A stretch of 64,000 nt of DNA from Glebionis coronaria (taxonomy: Eukaryota; Streptophyta; Magnoliopsida; Asterales; Asteraceae), in NCBI GenBank assembly GCA_025667525.1, contig CM046877.1:27990737-28054736 (forward strand), written 5' to 3'. The stretch's first letter is position 1. Every line of letters begins with the position of its first letter. Positions 10,224 through 23,607 of this stretch are shown here, one piece after another. The position numbers and the translations under genes were made by a program. The notes under the pieces were generated by a model. It searched no databases, had not been told where the DNA came from, and was given only the letters and a program-made list of their open reading frames with translations.

Positions 10224-11116
10224 CAACCCACGTTTTCAGATAATTTCAATATAAATTTGTTTTTGTATGTTAGCGATTCTGTTTGGTAATCTATTTCTTG
10301 ATAGCTCTCAATTTTAATAGAATAAAACTTGGAATCAAATATTTCAGAATCATATAATACATAAGCAAGTTGATCCTACATGAAATGTCAAAAAATACTT
10401 GTCCTTCTTTTGCATATTATTCACCTATGTTGGCTTCCCAAGGTTAAACAATATCATTTTTAGGTCAAATAACATGACGTTTTGTTAGAGCACACTCTTG
10501 ATAGCTCTCAATTTTAATAGAATAAAACTTGGAATCAAATATTTCAGAGTCATTTAATACATAAGCAAGTTGATCCTACATGAAATGTTAAAAAATACTT
10601 GTCCTTCTTTTGCATATTATTCACCTATGTAGGCTTCCCAAGGTTAAACAATATCATTTTTAGGTCAAATAACATGACGTTTTGTTAGAGCACACTCATG
10701 TCTTGACCTTTATACTATAATGTGCCGTCGAGATGCTCTTTGTCTACTACATTCACAACTACCTCAAATACTAGCTGACCAACTTTTACACCAATAAAAC
10801 ACAACCAAAACTAAACAGAGCAAACATATAGATGTGTTTAATCCATCAAGAATCCGGGCAAATAAATTATGCCCGGATTCTATGTGGTCTATATGGACTG
10901 GAAATAATTTTAGAGGTTTTTTCTTAGGTTTGGATGATTTGAGCCGGTTACGGCATTTTTAGCTGTTCTTGGTAGGTTTTTATCAGTTTTTGATCGGGTT
11001 TAGTCGCTTTTGACCAATGTTTGCCTGGATAAAAGTACTCCTTTTTTCAAGCATCCATTTTCTTAGTTGTGGTCTTGAAACGGAGTCATGTATCACATGT
11101 TATGACCATTTTATTG
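10224..11116. repeat. Satellite unit 12 (893 bp, 2 subunits)
   Basis: Begins like units 13 and 16 (gattctg, cagaatcat) but ends like units 10, 11 and 15 (gttaaaaaatac, gtttaatcc, aaataaatt). It is a mosaic whose switch lies between the A-copy and B-copy markers. Confidence 0.95.
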
Positions 11117-12008
11117 CAACCCACGTTTTCAGATAATTTCAATATAAATTTGTTTTTGTATGTTAGCGATTCTGTTTGGTAATCTATTTCTTGATAGCTC
11201 TCAATTTTAATAGAATAAAACTTGGAATCAAATATTTCAGAATCATATAATACATAAGCAAGTTGATCCTACATGAAATGTCAAAAAATACTTGTCCTTC
11301 TTTTGCATATTATTCACCTATGTTGGCTTCCCAAGGTTAAACAATATCATTTTTAGGTCAAATAACATGACGTTTTGTTAGAGCACACTCTTGATAGCTC
11401 TCAATTTTAATAGAATAAAACTTGGAATCAAATATTTCAGAGTCATTTAATACATAAGCAAGTTGATCCTACATGAAATGTCAAAAAATACTTGTCCTTC
11501 TTTTGCATATTATTCACCTATGTAGGCTTCCCAAGGTTAAACAATATCATTTTTAGGTCAAATAACATGACGTTTTGTTAGAGCACACTCATGTCTTGAC
11601 CTTTATACTATAATGTGCCGTCGAGATGCTCTTTGTCTACTACATTCACAACTAACTCAAATACTAGCTGACCAACTTTTACACCAATAAAACACAACCA
11701 AAACTAAACAGAGCAAACATATAGATGTGTTTTATCCATCAAGAATCCGGGCAAATACATTATGCCCGTATTCTATGTGGTCTATATGGACTGGAAATAA
11801 TTTTAGAGGTTTTTTCTTAGGTTTGGATGATTTGAGCCGGTTACGGCATTTTTAGCTGTTCTTGGTTGGTTTTTATCAGTTTTTGATCGGGTTTAGTCAC
11901 TTTTGACCAATGTTTGCCTGGATAAAAGTACTCCTTTTTTCAAGCATCCATTTCTTAGTTGTGGTCTTGAAACGGAGTCATGTATCACATGTTATGACCA
12001 TTTTATTG
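11117..12008. repeat. Satellite unit 13 (892 bp, 2 subunits)
   Basis: Has gattctg, cagaatcat, actaactc, right palindrome arm cccgtattc, cttggttgg, and a 1-bp T deletion in ccatttcttag. Matches unit 16. Confidence 0.95.
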
Positions 12009-12901
12009 CAACCCACGTTTTCAGATAATTTCAATATAAATTTGTTTTTGTATGTTAGCGATTGTGTTTGGTAATCTATTTCTTGATAGCTCTCAATTTT
12101 AATAGAATAAAACTTGGAATCAAATATTTCAGAGTCATATAATAAATAAGCAAGTTGATCCTACATGAAATGTCAAAAAATACTTGTCCTTCTTTTGCAT
12201 ATTATTCACCTATGTTGGCTTCCCAAGGTTAAACAATATCATTTTTAGGTCAAATAACATGACGTTTTGTTAGAGCACACTCTTGATAGCTCTCAATTTT
12301 AATAGAATAAAACTTGGAATCAAATATTTTAGAGTCATATAATACATAAGCAAGTTGATCCTACATGAAATGTCAAAAAATACTTGTCCTTCTTTTGCAT
12401 ATTATTCACCTATGTAGACATCCCAAGGTTAAACAATATCATTTTTAGGTCAAATAACATGACGTTTTGTTAGAGCACACTCATGCCTTGACCTTTATAC
12501 TATAATGTGCCGTCGAGATGCTCTTTGTCTACTACATTCACAACTACCTCAAATACTAGCTGACCAACTTTTACACCAATAAAACACAACCAAAACTAAA
12601 CAGAGCAAACATATAGATGTGTTTTATCCATCAAGAATTCGGGCAAATACATTATGCCCGTATTCTATGTGGTCTATATGGACTGGAAATAATTTTAGAG
12701 GTTTTTTCTTAGGTTTGGATGATTTGAGCCGGTTACGGCATTTTTAGCTGTTCTTGGTAGGTTTTTATCAGTTTTTGATCGGGTTTAGTCACTTTTGACC
12801 AATGTTTGCCTGGATAAAAGTACTCCTTTTTTCAAGCATCCATTTTCTTAGTTGTGGTCTTGAAACGGAGTCATGTATCACATGTTATGACCATTTTATT
12901 G
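12009..12901. repeat. Satellite unit 14 (893 bp, 2 subunits)
   Basis: Copy A has taataaataag as in unit 17. Copy B and the remainder match unit 9 (gacatcc, catgcc, gaattcggg, cccgtattc). Confidence 0.95.
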
Positions 12902-13794
12902 CAACCCACGTTTTCAGATAATTTCAATATAAATTTGTTTTTGTATGTTAGCGATTGTGTTTGGTAATCTATTTCTTGATAGGTCTCAATTTTAATAGAA
13001 TAAAACTTGGAATCAAATATTTCAGAGTCATATAATACATAAGCAAGTTGATCCTACATGAAATGTCAAAAAATACTTGTCCTTCTTTTGCATATTATTC
13101 ACCTATGTTGGCTTCCCAAGGTTAAACAATATCATTTTTAGGTCAAATAACATGACGTTTTGTTAGAGCACACTCTTGATAGCTCTCAATTTTAATAGAA
13201 TAAAACTTGGAATCAAATATTTCAGAGTCATTTAATACATAAGCAAGTTGATCCTACATGAAATGTTAAAAAATACTTGTCCTTCTTTTGCATATTATTC
13301 ACCTATGTAGGCTTCCCAAGGTTAAACAATATCATTTTTAGGTCAAATAACATGACGTTTTGTTAGAGCACACTCATGTCTTGACCTTTATACTATAATG
13401 TGCCGTCGAGATGCTCTTTGTCTACTACATTCACAACTACCTCAAATACTAGCTGACCAACTTTTACACCAATAAAACACAACCAAAACTAAACAGAGCA
13501 AACATATAGATGTGTTTAATCCATCAAGAATCCGGGCAAATAAATTATGCCCGGATTCTATGTGGTCTATATGGACTGGAAATAATTTTAGAGGTTTTTT
13601 CTTAGGTTTGGATGATTTGAGCCGGTTACGGCATTTTTAGCTGTTCTTGGTAGGTTTTTATCAGTTTTTGATCGGGTTTAGTCGCTTTTGACCAATGTTT
13701 GCCTGGATAAAAGTACTCCTTTTTTCAAGCATCCATTTTCTTAGTTGTGGTCTTGAAACGGAGTCATGTATCACATGTTATGACCATTTTATTG
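12902..13794. repeat. Satellite unit 15 (893 bp, 2 subunits)
   Basis: Matches units 10 and 11 (gataggtctc, gttaaaaaatac, gtttaatcc, aaataaatt). Confidence 0.95.
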
Positions 13795-14686
13795 CAACCC
13801 ACGTTTTCAGATAATTTCAATATAAATTTGTTTTTGTATGTTAGCGATTCTGTTTGGTAATCTATTTCTTGATAGCTCTCAATTTTAATAGAATAAAACT
13901 TGGAATCAAATATTTCAGAATCATATAATACATAAGCAAGTTGATCCTACATGAAATGTCAAAAAATACTTGTCCTTCTTTTGCATATTATTCACCTATG
14001 TTGGCTTCCCAAGGTTAAACAATATCATTTTTAGGTCAAATAACATGACGTTTTGTTAGAGCACACTCTTGATAGCTCTCAATTTTAATAGAATAAAACT
14101 TGGAATCAAATATTTCAGAGTCATTTAATACATAAGCAAGTTGATCCTACATGAAATGTCAAAAAATACTTGTCCTTCTTTTGCATATTATTCACCTATG
14201 TAGGCTTCCCAAGGTTAAACAATATCATTTTTAGGTCAAATAACATGACGTTTTGTTAGAGCACACTCATGTCTTGACCTTTATACTATAATGTGCCGTC
14301 GAGATGCTCTTTGTCTACTACATTCACAACTAACTCAAATACTAGCTGACCAACTTTTACACCAATAAAACACAACCAAAACTAAACAGAGCAAACATAT
14401 AGATGTGTTTTATCCATCAAGAATCCGGGCAAATACATTATGCCCGTATTCTATGTGGTCTATATGGACTGGAAATAATTTTAGAGGTTTTTTCTTAGGT
14501 TTGGATGATTTGAGCCGGTTACGGCATTTTTAGCTGTTCTTGGTTGGTTTTTATCAGTTTTTGATCGGGTTTAGTCACTTTTGACCAATGTTTGCCTGGA
14601 TAAAAGTACTCCTTTTTTCAAGCATCCATTTCTTAGTTGTGGTCTTGAAACGGAGTCATGTATCACATGTTATGACCATTTTATTG
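13795..14686. repeat. Satellite unit 16 (892 bp, 2 subunits)
   Basis: Matches unit 13 at all its rare variants (cagaatcat, actaactc, cttggttgg, ccatttcttag). Confidence 0.95.
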
Positions 14687-15579
14687 CAACCCACGTTTTC
14701 AGATAATTTCAATATAAATTTGTTTTTGTATGTTAGCGATTGTGTTTGGTAATCTATTTCTTGATAGCTCTCAATTTTAATAGAATAAAACTTGGAATCA
14801 AATATTTCAGAGTCATATAATAAATAAGCAAGTTGATCCTACATGAAATGTCAAAAAATACTTGTCCTTCTTTTGCATATTATTCACCTATGTTGGCTTC
14901 CCAAGGTTAAACAATATCATTTTTAGGTCAAATAACATGACGTTTTGTTAGAGCACACTCTTGATAGCTCTCAATTTTAATAGAATAAAACTTGGAATCA
15001 AATATTTCAGAGTCATTTAATACATAAGCAAGTTGATCCTACATGAAATGTCAAAAAATACTTGTCCTTCTTTTGCATATTATTCACCTATGTAGGCTTC
15101 CCAAGGTTAAACAATATCATTTTTAGGTCAAATAACATGACGTTTTGTTAGAGCACACTCATGTCTTGACCTTTATACTATAATGTGCCGTCGAGGTGCT
15201 CTTTGTCTACTACATTCACAACTACCTCAAATACTAGCTGACCAACTTTTACACCAATAAAACACAACCAAAACTAAACAGAGCAAACATATAGATGTGT
15301 TTTATCCATCAAGAATCCGGGAAAATACATTATGCCCGGATTCTATGTGGTCTATATGGACTGGAAATAATTTTAGAGGTTTTTTCTTAGGTTTGGATGA
15401 TTTGAGCCGGTTACGGCATTTTTAGCTGTTCTTGGTAGGTTTTTATCAGTTCTTGATCGGGTTTAGTCGCTTTTGACCAATGTTTGCCTGGATAAAAGTA
15501 CTCCTTTTTTCAAGCATCCATTTTCTTAGTTGTGGTCTTGAAACGGAGTCATGTATCACATGTTATGACCATTTTATTG
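14687..15579. repeat. Satellite unit 17 (893 bp, 2 subunits)
   Basis: Copy A has taataaataag as in unit 14. The remainder has gtcgaggtgc, a palindrome-arm change gggaaaatac, and cagttcttgatc, the last shared with unit 19. Confidence 0.95.
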
Positions 15580-16472
15580 CAACCCACGTTTTCAGATAAT
15601 TTCAATATAAATTTGTTTTTGTATGTTAGCGATTCTGTTTGGTAATCTATTTCTTGATAGCTTTCAATTTTAATAGAATAAAACTTGGAATCAAATATTT
15701 CAGAGTCATATAATACATAAGCAAGTTGATCCTACATGAAATGTCAAAAAATACTTGTCCTTCTTTTGCATATTATTCACCTATGTTGGCTTCCCAAGGT
15801 TAAACAATATCATTTTTAGGTCAAATAACATGACGTTTTGTTAGAGCACACTCTTGATAGCTCTCAATTTTAATAGAATAAAACTTGGAATCAAATATTT
15901 CAGAGTCATTTAATACATAAGCAAGTTGATCCTACATGAAATGTCAAAAAATACTTGTCCTTCTTTTGCATATTATTCACCTATGTAGGCTTCTCAAGGT
16001 TAAACAATATCATTTTTAGGTCAAATAACATGACGTTTTGTTAGAGCACACTCATGTCTTGACCTTTATACTATAATGTGCCGTCGAGATGCTCTTTGTT
16101 TACTACATTCACAACTACCTCAAATACTAGCTGACCAACTTTTACACCAATAAAACACAACCAAAACTAAACAGAGCAAACATATAGATGTGTTTTATCC
16201 ATCAAGAATCCGGGCAAATACATTATGCCCGTATTATATGTGGTCTATATGGACTGGAAATAATTTTAGAGGTTTTTTCTTAGGTTTGGATGATTTGAGC
16301 CGGTTACGGCATTTTTAGCTGTTCTTGGTAGGTTTTTATCAGTTTTTGATCGGGTTTAGTCACTTTTGACCAATGTTTGCCTGGATAAAAGTACTCCTTT
16401 TTTCAAGCATCCATTTTCTTAGTTGTGGTCTTGAAACCGAGTCATGTATCACATGTTATGACCATTTTATTG
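15580..16472. repeat. Satellite unit 18 (893 bp, 2 subunits)
   Basis: Has gattctg, gatagctttc, ggcttctcaagg in copy B, tttgtttactac, cccgtattatatg and gaaaccgag. Repeated as unit 20. Confidence 0.95.
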
Positions 16473-17364
16473 CAACCCACGTTTTCAGATAATTTCAATA
16501 TAAATTTGTTTTTGTATGTTAGCGATTGTGTTTGGTAATCTATTTCTTGATAGCTCTCAATTTTAATAGAATAAAACATGGAATCAAATATTTCAGTGTC
16601 ATATAATACATAAGCAAGTTGATCCTACATGAAATGTCAAAAAATACTTGTCCTTCTTTTGCATATTATTCACCTATGTTGGCTTCCCAAGGTTAAACAA
16701 TATCATTTTTAGGTGAAATAACATGACGTTTTGTTAGAGCACACTCTTGATAGCTCTCAATTTTAATAGAATAAAACTTGGAATCAAATATTTCAGAGTC
16801 ATTTAATACATAAGCAAGTTGATCCTACATGAAATGTTAAAAATACTTGTCCTTCTTTTGCATATTATTCACCTATGTAGGCTTCCCAAGGTTAAACAAT
16901 ATCATTTTTAGGTCAAATAACATGACGTTTTGTTAGAGCACACTCATGTCTTGACCTTTATACTATAATGTGCCGTCGAGATGCTCTTTGTCTACTACAT
17001 TCACAACTACCTCAAATACTAGCTGACCAACTTTTACACCAATAAAACACAACCAAAACTAAACAGAGCAAACATATAGATGTGTTTTATCCATCAAGAA
17101 TCCGGGCAAATACATTATTCCCGGATTCTATGTGGTCTATATGGACTGGAAATAATTTTAGAGGTTTTTTCTTAGGTTTGGATGATTTAAGCCGGTTACG
17201 GCATTTTTAGCTGTTCTTGGTAGGTTTTTATCAGTTCTTGATCGGGTTTAGTCGCTTTTGACCAATGTTTGCCTGGATAAAAGTACTCCTTTTTTCAAGC
17301 ATCCATTTTCTTAGTTGTGGTCTTGAAACGGAGTCATGTATCACATGTTATGACCATTTTATTG
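16473..17364. repeat. Satellite unit 19 (892 bp, 2 subunits)
   Basis: Has cagtgtcat and ggtgaaataac in copy A, and a shortened A-run gttaaaaatac in copy B. The remainder has attattcccgg (right palindrome arm hit), gatttaagcc and cagttcttg. Confidence 0.95.
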
Positions 17365-18257
17365 CAACCCACGTTTTCAGATAATTTCAATATAAATTTG
17401 TTTTTGTATGTTAGCGATTCTGTTTGGTAATCTATTTCTTGATAGCTTTCAATTTTAATAGAATAAAACTTGGAATCAAATATTTCAGAGTCATATAATA
17501 CATAAGCAAGTTGATCCTACATGAAATGTCAAAAAATACTTGTCCTTCTTTTGCATATTATTCACCTATGTTGGCTTCCCAAGGTTAAACAATATCATTT
17601 TTAGGTCAAATAACATGACGTTTTGTTAGAGCACACTCTTGATAGCTCTCAATTTTAATAGAATAAAACTTGGAATCAAATATTTCAGAGTCATTTAATA
17701 CATAAGCAAGTTGATCCTACATGAAATGTCAAAAAATACTTGTCCTTCTTTTGCATATTATTCACCTATGTAGGCTTCTCAAGGTTAAACAATATCATTT
17801 TTAGGTCAAATAACATGACGTTTTGTTAGAGCACACTCATGTCTTGACCTTTATACTATAATGTGCCGTCGAGATGCTCTTTGTTTACTACATTCACAAC
17901 TACCTCAAATACTAGCTGACCAACTTTTACACCAATAAAACACAACCAAAACTAAACAGAGCAAACATATAGATGTGTTTTATCCATCAAGAATCCGGGC
18001 AAATACATTATGCCCGTATTATATGTGGTCTATATGGACTGGAAATAATTTTAGAGGTTTTTTCTTAGGTTTGGATGATTTGAGCCGGTTACGGCATTTT
18101 TAGCTGTTCTTGGTAGGTTTTTATCAGTTTTTGATCGGGTTTAGTCACTTTTGACCAATGTTTGCCTGGATAAAAGTACTCCTTTTTTCAAGCATCCATT
18201 TTCTTAGTTGTGGTCTTGAAACCGAGTCATGTATCACATGTTATGACCATTTTATTG
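17365..18257. repeat. Satellite unit 20 (893 bp, 2 subunits)
   Basis: Matches unit 18 at all rare variants, 1785 bp further on. Confidence 0.95.
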
Positions 18258-19149
18258 CAACCCACGTTTTCAGATAATTTCAATATAAATTTGTTTTTGT
18301 ATGTTAGCGATTGTGTTTGGTAATCTATTTCTTGATAGCTCTCAATTTTAATAGAATAAAACATGGAATCAAATATTTCAGTGTCATATAATACATAAGC
18401 AAGTTGATCCTACATGAAATGTCAAAAAATACTTGTCCTTCTTTTGCATATTATTCACCTATGTTGGCTTCCCAAGGTTAAACAATATCATTTTTAGGTG
18501 AAATAACATGACGTTTTGTTAGAGCACACTCTTGATAGCTCTCAATTTTAATAGAATAAAACTTGGAATCAAATATTTCAGAGTCATTTAATACATAAGC
18601 AAGTTGATCCTACATGAAATGTTAAAAATACTTGTCCTTCTTTTGCATATTATTCACCTATGTAGGCTTCCCAAGGTTAAACAATATCATTTTTAGGTCA
18701 AATAACATGACGTTTTGTTAGAGCACACTCATGTCTTGACCTTTATACTATAATGTGCCGTCGAGATGCTCTTTGTCTACTACATTCACAACTACCTCAA
18801 ATACTAGCTGACCAACTTTTACACCAATAAAACACAACCAAAACTAAACAGAGCAAACATATAGATGTGTTTTATCCATCAAGAATCCGGGCAAATACAT
18901 TATGCCCGGATTCTATGTGGTCTATATGGACTGGAAATAATTTTAGAGGTTTTTTCTTAGGTTTGGATGATTTGAGCCGGTTACGGCATTTTTAGCTGTT
19001 CTTGGTAGGTTTTTATCAGTTTTTGATCGGGTTTAGTCGCTTTTGACCAATGTTTGCCTGGATAAAAGTACTCCTTTTTTCAAGCATCCATTTTCTTAGT
19101 TGTGGTCTTGAAACCGAGTCATGTATCACATGTTATGACCATTTTATTG
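18258..19149. repeat. Satellite unit 21 (892 bp, 2 subunits)
   Basis: Front part matches unit 19 (cagtgtcat, ggtgaaataac, gttaaaaatac). The last third has a consensus palindrome and gaaaccgag instead. Confidence 0.95.
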
Positions 19150-20042
19150 CAACCCACGTTTTCAGATAATTTCAATATAAATTTGTTTTTGTATGTTAGC
19201 GATTGTGTTTGGTAATCTATTTCTTGATAGCTCTCAATTTTAATAGAATAAAACATGGAATCAAATATTTTAGAGTCATATAATACATAAGCAAGTTGAT
19301 CCTACATGAAATGTCAAAAAATACTTGTCCTTCTTTTGCATATTATTCACCTATGTTGGCTTCCCAAGGTTAAACAATATCATTTTTAGGTGAAATAACA
19401 TGACGTTTTGTTAGAGCACACTCTTGATAGCTCTCAATTTTAATAGAATAAAACTTGGAATCAAATATTTCAGAGTCATTTAATACATAAGCAAGTTGAT
19501 CCTACATGAAATGTTAAAAAATACTTGTCCTTCTTTTGCATATTATTCACCTATGTAGGCTTCCCAAGGTTAAACAATATCATTTTTAGGTCAAATAACA
19601 TGACGTTTTGTTAGAGCACACTCATGTCTTGACCTTTATACTATAATGTGCCGTCGAGATGCTCTTTGTCTACTACATTCACAACTACCTCAAATACTAG
19701 CTGACCAACTTTTACACCAATAAAACACAACCAAAACTAAACAGAGCAAACATATTGATGTGTTTTATCCATCAAGAATCCGGGCAAATACATTATGCCC
19801 GGATTCTATGTGGTCTATATGGACTGGAAATAAGTTTAGAGGTTTTTTCTTAGGTTTGGATGATTTGAGCCGGTTACGGCATTTTTAGCTGTTCTTGGTA
19901 GGTTTTTATCAGTTTTTGATCGGGTTTAGTCGCTTTTGACCAATGTTTGCCTGGATAAAAGTACTCCTTTTTTCAAGCATCCATTTTCTTAGTTGTGGTC
20001 TTGAAACGGAGTCATGTATCACATGTTATGACCATTTTATTG
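19150..20042. repeat. Satellite unit 22 (893 bp, 2 subunits)
   Basis: Has tattttagag and ggtgaaataac in copy A, then catattgatg and aataagtttag. The last two also mark units 25, 27 and 29. Confidence 0.95.
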
Positions 20043-20934
20043 CAACCCACGTTTTCAGATAATTTCAATATAAATTTGTTTTTGTATGTTAGCGATTCTG
20101 TTTGGTAATCTATTTATTGATAGCTCTCAATTTTAATAGAATAAAACTTGGAATCAAATATTTCAGAGTCATATAATACATAAGCAAGTTGATCCTACAT
20201 GAAATGTCAAAAAATACTTGTCCTTCTTTTGCATATTATTCACCTATGTTGGCTTCCCAAGGTTAAACAATATCATTTTTAGGTCAAATAACATGACGTT
20301 TTGTTAGAGCACACTCTTGATAGCTCTCAATTTTAATAGAATAAAACTTGGAATCAAATATTTCAGAGTCATTTAATACATAAGCAAGTTGATCCTACAT
20401 GAAATGTCAAAAAATACTTGTCCTTCTTTTGCATATTATTCACCTATGTAGGCTTCCCAAGGTTAAAAAATATCATTTTTAGGTCAAATAACATGATGTT
20501 TTGTTAGAGCACACTCATGTCTTGACCTTTATACTATAATGTGCCGTCGAGATGCTCTTTGTCTACTACATTTACAACTACCTCAAATACTAGCTGACCA
20601 ACTTTTACACCAATAAAACACAACCAAAACTAAACAGAGCAAACATATAGATGTGTTTTATCCATCAAGAATCCGGGCAAATACATTATGCCCGTATTCT
20701 ATGTGGTCTATATGGACTGGAAATAATTTTAGAGGTTTTTTCTTAGGTTTGGATTATTTGAGCCGGTTACGGCATTTTTAGCTGTTCTTGGTAGGTTTTT
20801 ATCAGTTTTTTATCGGGTTTAGTCACTTTTGACCAATGTTTGCCTGGATAAAAGTACTCCTTTTTTCAAGCATCCATTTCTTAGTTGTGGTCTTGAAACG
20901 GAGTCATGTATCACATGTTATGACCATTTTTTTG
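20043..20934. repeat. Satellite unit 23 (892 bp, 2 subunits)
   Basis: Has gattctg, tttattgatag, gttaaaaaatatc, acatgatg, acatttacaac, cccgtattc, ggattatttg, ttttttatcggg, ccatttctt and a terminal ccatttttttgc. The set recurs in units 26, 28 and 30; the terminal variant recurs only in unit 30. Confidence 0.95.
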
Positions 20935-21822
20935 CAACCCACGTTTTCAGATAATTTCAATATAAATTTGTTTTTGTATGTTAGCGATTGTGTTTGGTAA
21001 TCTATTTCTTGATAGCTCTCAATTTTAATAGAATAAAACTTGGAATCAAATATTTCAGAGTCATATAATACATAAGCAAGTTGATCCTACATGAAATGTC
21101 AAAAAATACTTGTCCTTCTTTTGCATATTATTCACCTATGTAGGCTTCCCAAGGTTAAACAATATCATTTTTAGGTCAAATAACATGACGTTTTGTTAGA
21201 GCACACTCTTGATAGCTCTCAATTTTAATAGAATAAAACTTGGAATCAAATATTTCAGAGTTAATACATAAGAAAGTTGATCCTACATGAAATGTCAAAA
21301 AATACTTGTCCTTCTTTTGCATATTATTCACCTATGTAGGCTTCCCAAGGTTAAACAATATCATTTTTAGGTCAAATAACATGACGTTTTGTTAGAGCAT
21401 ACTCATGTCTTGACCTTTATACTATAATGTGCCGTCGAGATGCTCTTTGTCTACTACATTCACAACTACATCAAATACTAGCTGACCAACTTTTACACCA
21501 ATAAAACACAACCAAAACTAAACAGAGCAAACATATAGATGTGTTTTATCCATCAAAAATCCGGGCAAATACATTATGCCCGGATTCTATGTGGTCTATA
21601 TGGACTGGAAATAATTTTAGAGGTTTTTTCTTAGGTTTGGATGATTTGAGCCGGTTACGGCATTTTTAGCTGTTCTTGGTAGGTTTTTATCAGTTTTTGA
21701 TCGGGTTTAGTCACTTTTGACCAATGTTTGCCTGGATAAAAGTACTCCTTTTTTCAAGCATCCATTTCTTAGTTGTGGTCTTGAAACGGAGTCATGTATC
21801 ACATGTTATGACCATTTTATTG
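20935..21822. repeat. Satellite unit 24 (888 bp, 2 subunits)
   Basis: Copy B has a 4-bp deletion (gagttaatac for gagtcatttaatac) and ataagaaag. The remainder has gcatactcatg, actacatcaaat, catcaaaaatcc and ccatttctt. Repeated as unit 31. Confidence 0.95.
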
Positions 21823-22715
21823 CAACCCACGTTTTCAGATAATTTCAATATAAATTTGTTTTTGTATGTTAGCGATTGTGTTTGGTAATCTATTTCTTGA
21901 TAGCTCTCAATTTTAATAGAATCAAACTTGGAATCAAATATTTCAGAGTCATATAATACATAAGCAAGTTGATCCTACATGAAATGTCAAAAAATACTTG
22001 TCCTTCTTTTGCATATTATTCACCTATGTTGGCTTCCCAAGGTTAAACAATATCATTTTTAGGTGAAATAACATGACGTTTTGTTAGAGCACACTCTTGA
22101 TAGCTCTCAATTTTAATAGAATAAAACTTGGAATCAAATATTTCAGAGTCATTTAATACATAAGCAAGTTGATCCTACATGAAATGTTAAAAAATACTTG
22201 TCCTTCTTTTGCATATTATTCACCTATGTAGGCTTCCCAAGGTTAAACAATATCATTTTTAGGTCAAATAACATGACGTTTTGTTAGAGCACACTCATGT
22301 CTTGACCTTTATACTATAATGTGCCGTCGAGATGCTCTTTGTCTACTACATTCACAACTACCTCAAATACTAGCTGACCAACTTTTACACCAATAAAACA
22401 CAACCAAAACTAAACAGAGCAAACATATTGATGTGTTTTATCCATCAAGAATCCGGGCAAATACATTATGCCCGGATTCTATGTGGTCTATATGGACTGG
22501 AAATAAGTTTAGAGGTTTTTTCTTAGGTTTGGATGATTTGAGCCGGTTACGGCATTTTTAGCTGTTCTTGGTAGGTTTTTATCAGTTTTTGATCGGGTTT
22601 AGTCGCTTTTGACCAATGTTTGCCTGGATAAAAGTACTCCTTTTTTCAAGCATCCATTTTCTTAGTTGTGGTCTTGAAACGGAGTCATGTATCACATGTT
22701 ATGACCATTTTATTG
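21823..22715. repeat. Satellite unit 25 (893 bp, 2 subunits)
   Basis: First half of the 1785-bp dimer. It has agaatcaaacttgg, ggtgaaataac, gttaaaaaatac, catattgatg and aataagtttag. Confidence 0.95.
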
Positions 22716-23607
22716 CAACCCACGTTTTCAGATAATTTCAATATAAATTTGTTTTTGTATGTTAGCGATTCTGTTTGGTAATCTATTTATTGATAGCTCT
22801 CAATTTTAATAGAATAAAACTTGGAATCAAATATTTCAGAGTCATATAATACATAAGCAAGTTGATCCTACATGAAATGTCAAAAAATACTTGTCCTTCT
22901 TTTGCATATTATTCACCTATGTTGGCTTCCCAAGGTTAAACAATATCATTTTTAGGTCAAATAACATGACGTTTTGTTAGAGCACACTCTTGATAGCTCT
23001 CAATTTTAATAGAATAAAACTTGGAATCAAATATTTCAGAGTCATTTAATACATAAGCAAGTTGATCCTACATGAAATGTCAAAAAATACTTGTCCTTCT
23101 TTTGCATATTATTCACCTATGTAGGCTTCCCAAGGTTAAAAAATATCATTTTTAGGTCAAATAACATGATGTTTTGTTAGAGCACACTCATGTCTTGACC
23201 TTTATACTATAATGTGCCGTCGAGATGCTCTTTGTCTACTACATTTACAACTACCTCAAATACTAGCTGACCAACTTTTACACCAATAAAACACAACCAA
23301 AACTAAACAGAGCAAACATATAGATGTGTTTTATCCATCAAGAATCCGGGCAAATACATTATGCCCGTATTCTATGTGGTCTATATGGACTGGAAATAAT
23401 TTTAGAGGTTTTTTCTTAGGTTTGGATTATTTGAGCCGGTTACGGCATTTTTAGCTGTTCTTGGTAGGTTTTTATCAGTTTTTTATCGGGTTTAGTCACT
23501 TTTGACCAATGTTTGCCTGGATAAAAGTACTCCTTTTTTCAAGCATCCATTTCTTAGTTGTGGTCTTGAAACGGAGTCATGTATCACATGTTATGACCAT
23601 TTTATTG
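22716..23607. repeat. Satellite unit 26 (892 bp, 2 subunits)
   Basis: Second half of the dimer. It has the unit 23 variant set but a normal ccattttattgc end. Confidence 0.95.

Larger units (their letters stand above)
7545..15579. repeat. Interleaved multi-unit duplications (units 9-17)
   Basis: Shared rare variants pair distant units. Unit 9 and the second part of unit 14 share gacatcc, catgcc, gaattcggg and cccgtattc. Units 10, 11 and 15 share gataggtctc, gtttaatcc and aaataaatt. Units 13 and 16 share actaactc, cttggttgg and ccatttcttag. Units 14 and 17 share taataaataag. This fits duplicated blocks offset by 4464 bp (9-10 to 14-15) and 2678 bp (13-14 to 16-17). Confidence 0.8.
15580..19149. 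repeat. Two copies of a 1785-bp dimer HOR (units 18-21)
   Basis: Units 18 and 20 share gatagctttc, ggcttctcaagg, gtttactac, cccgtattatatg and gaaaccgag. Units 19 and 21 share cagtgtcat, ggtgaaataac and a 1-bp-shorter A-run (gttaaaaatac). The dimer length is 893+892. Units 19 and 21 differ in their last third: attattcccgg, gatttaagcc and cagttcttg occur only in 19. Confidence 0.88.
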
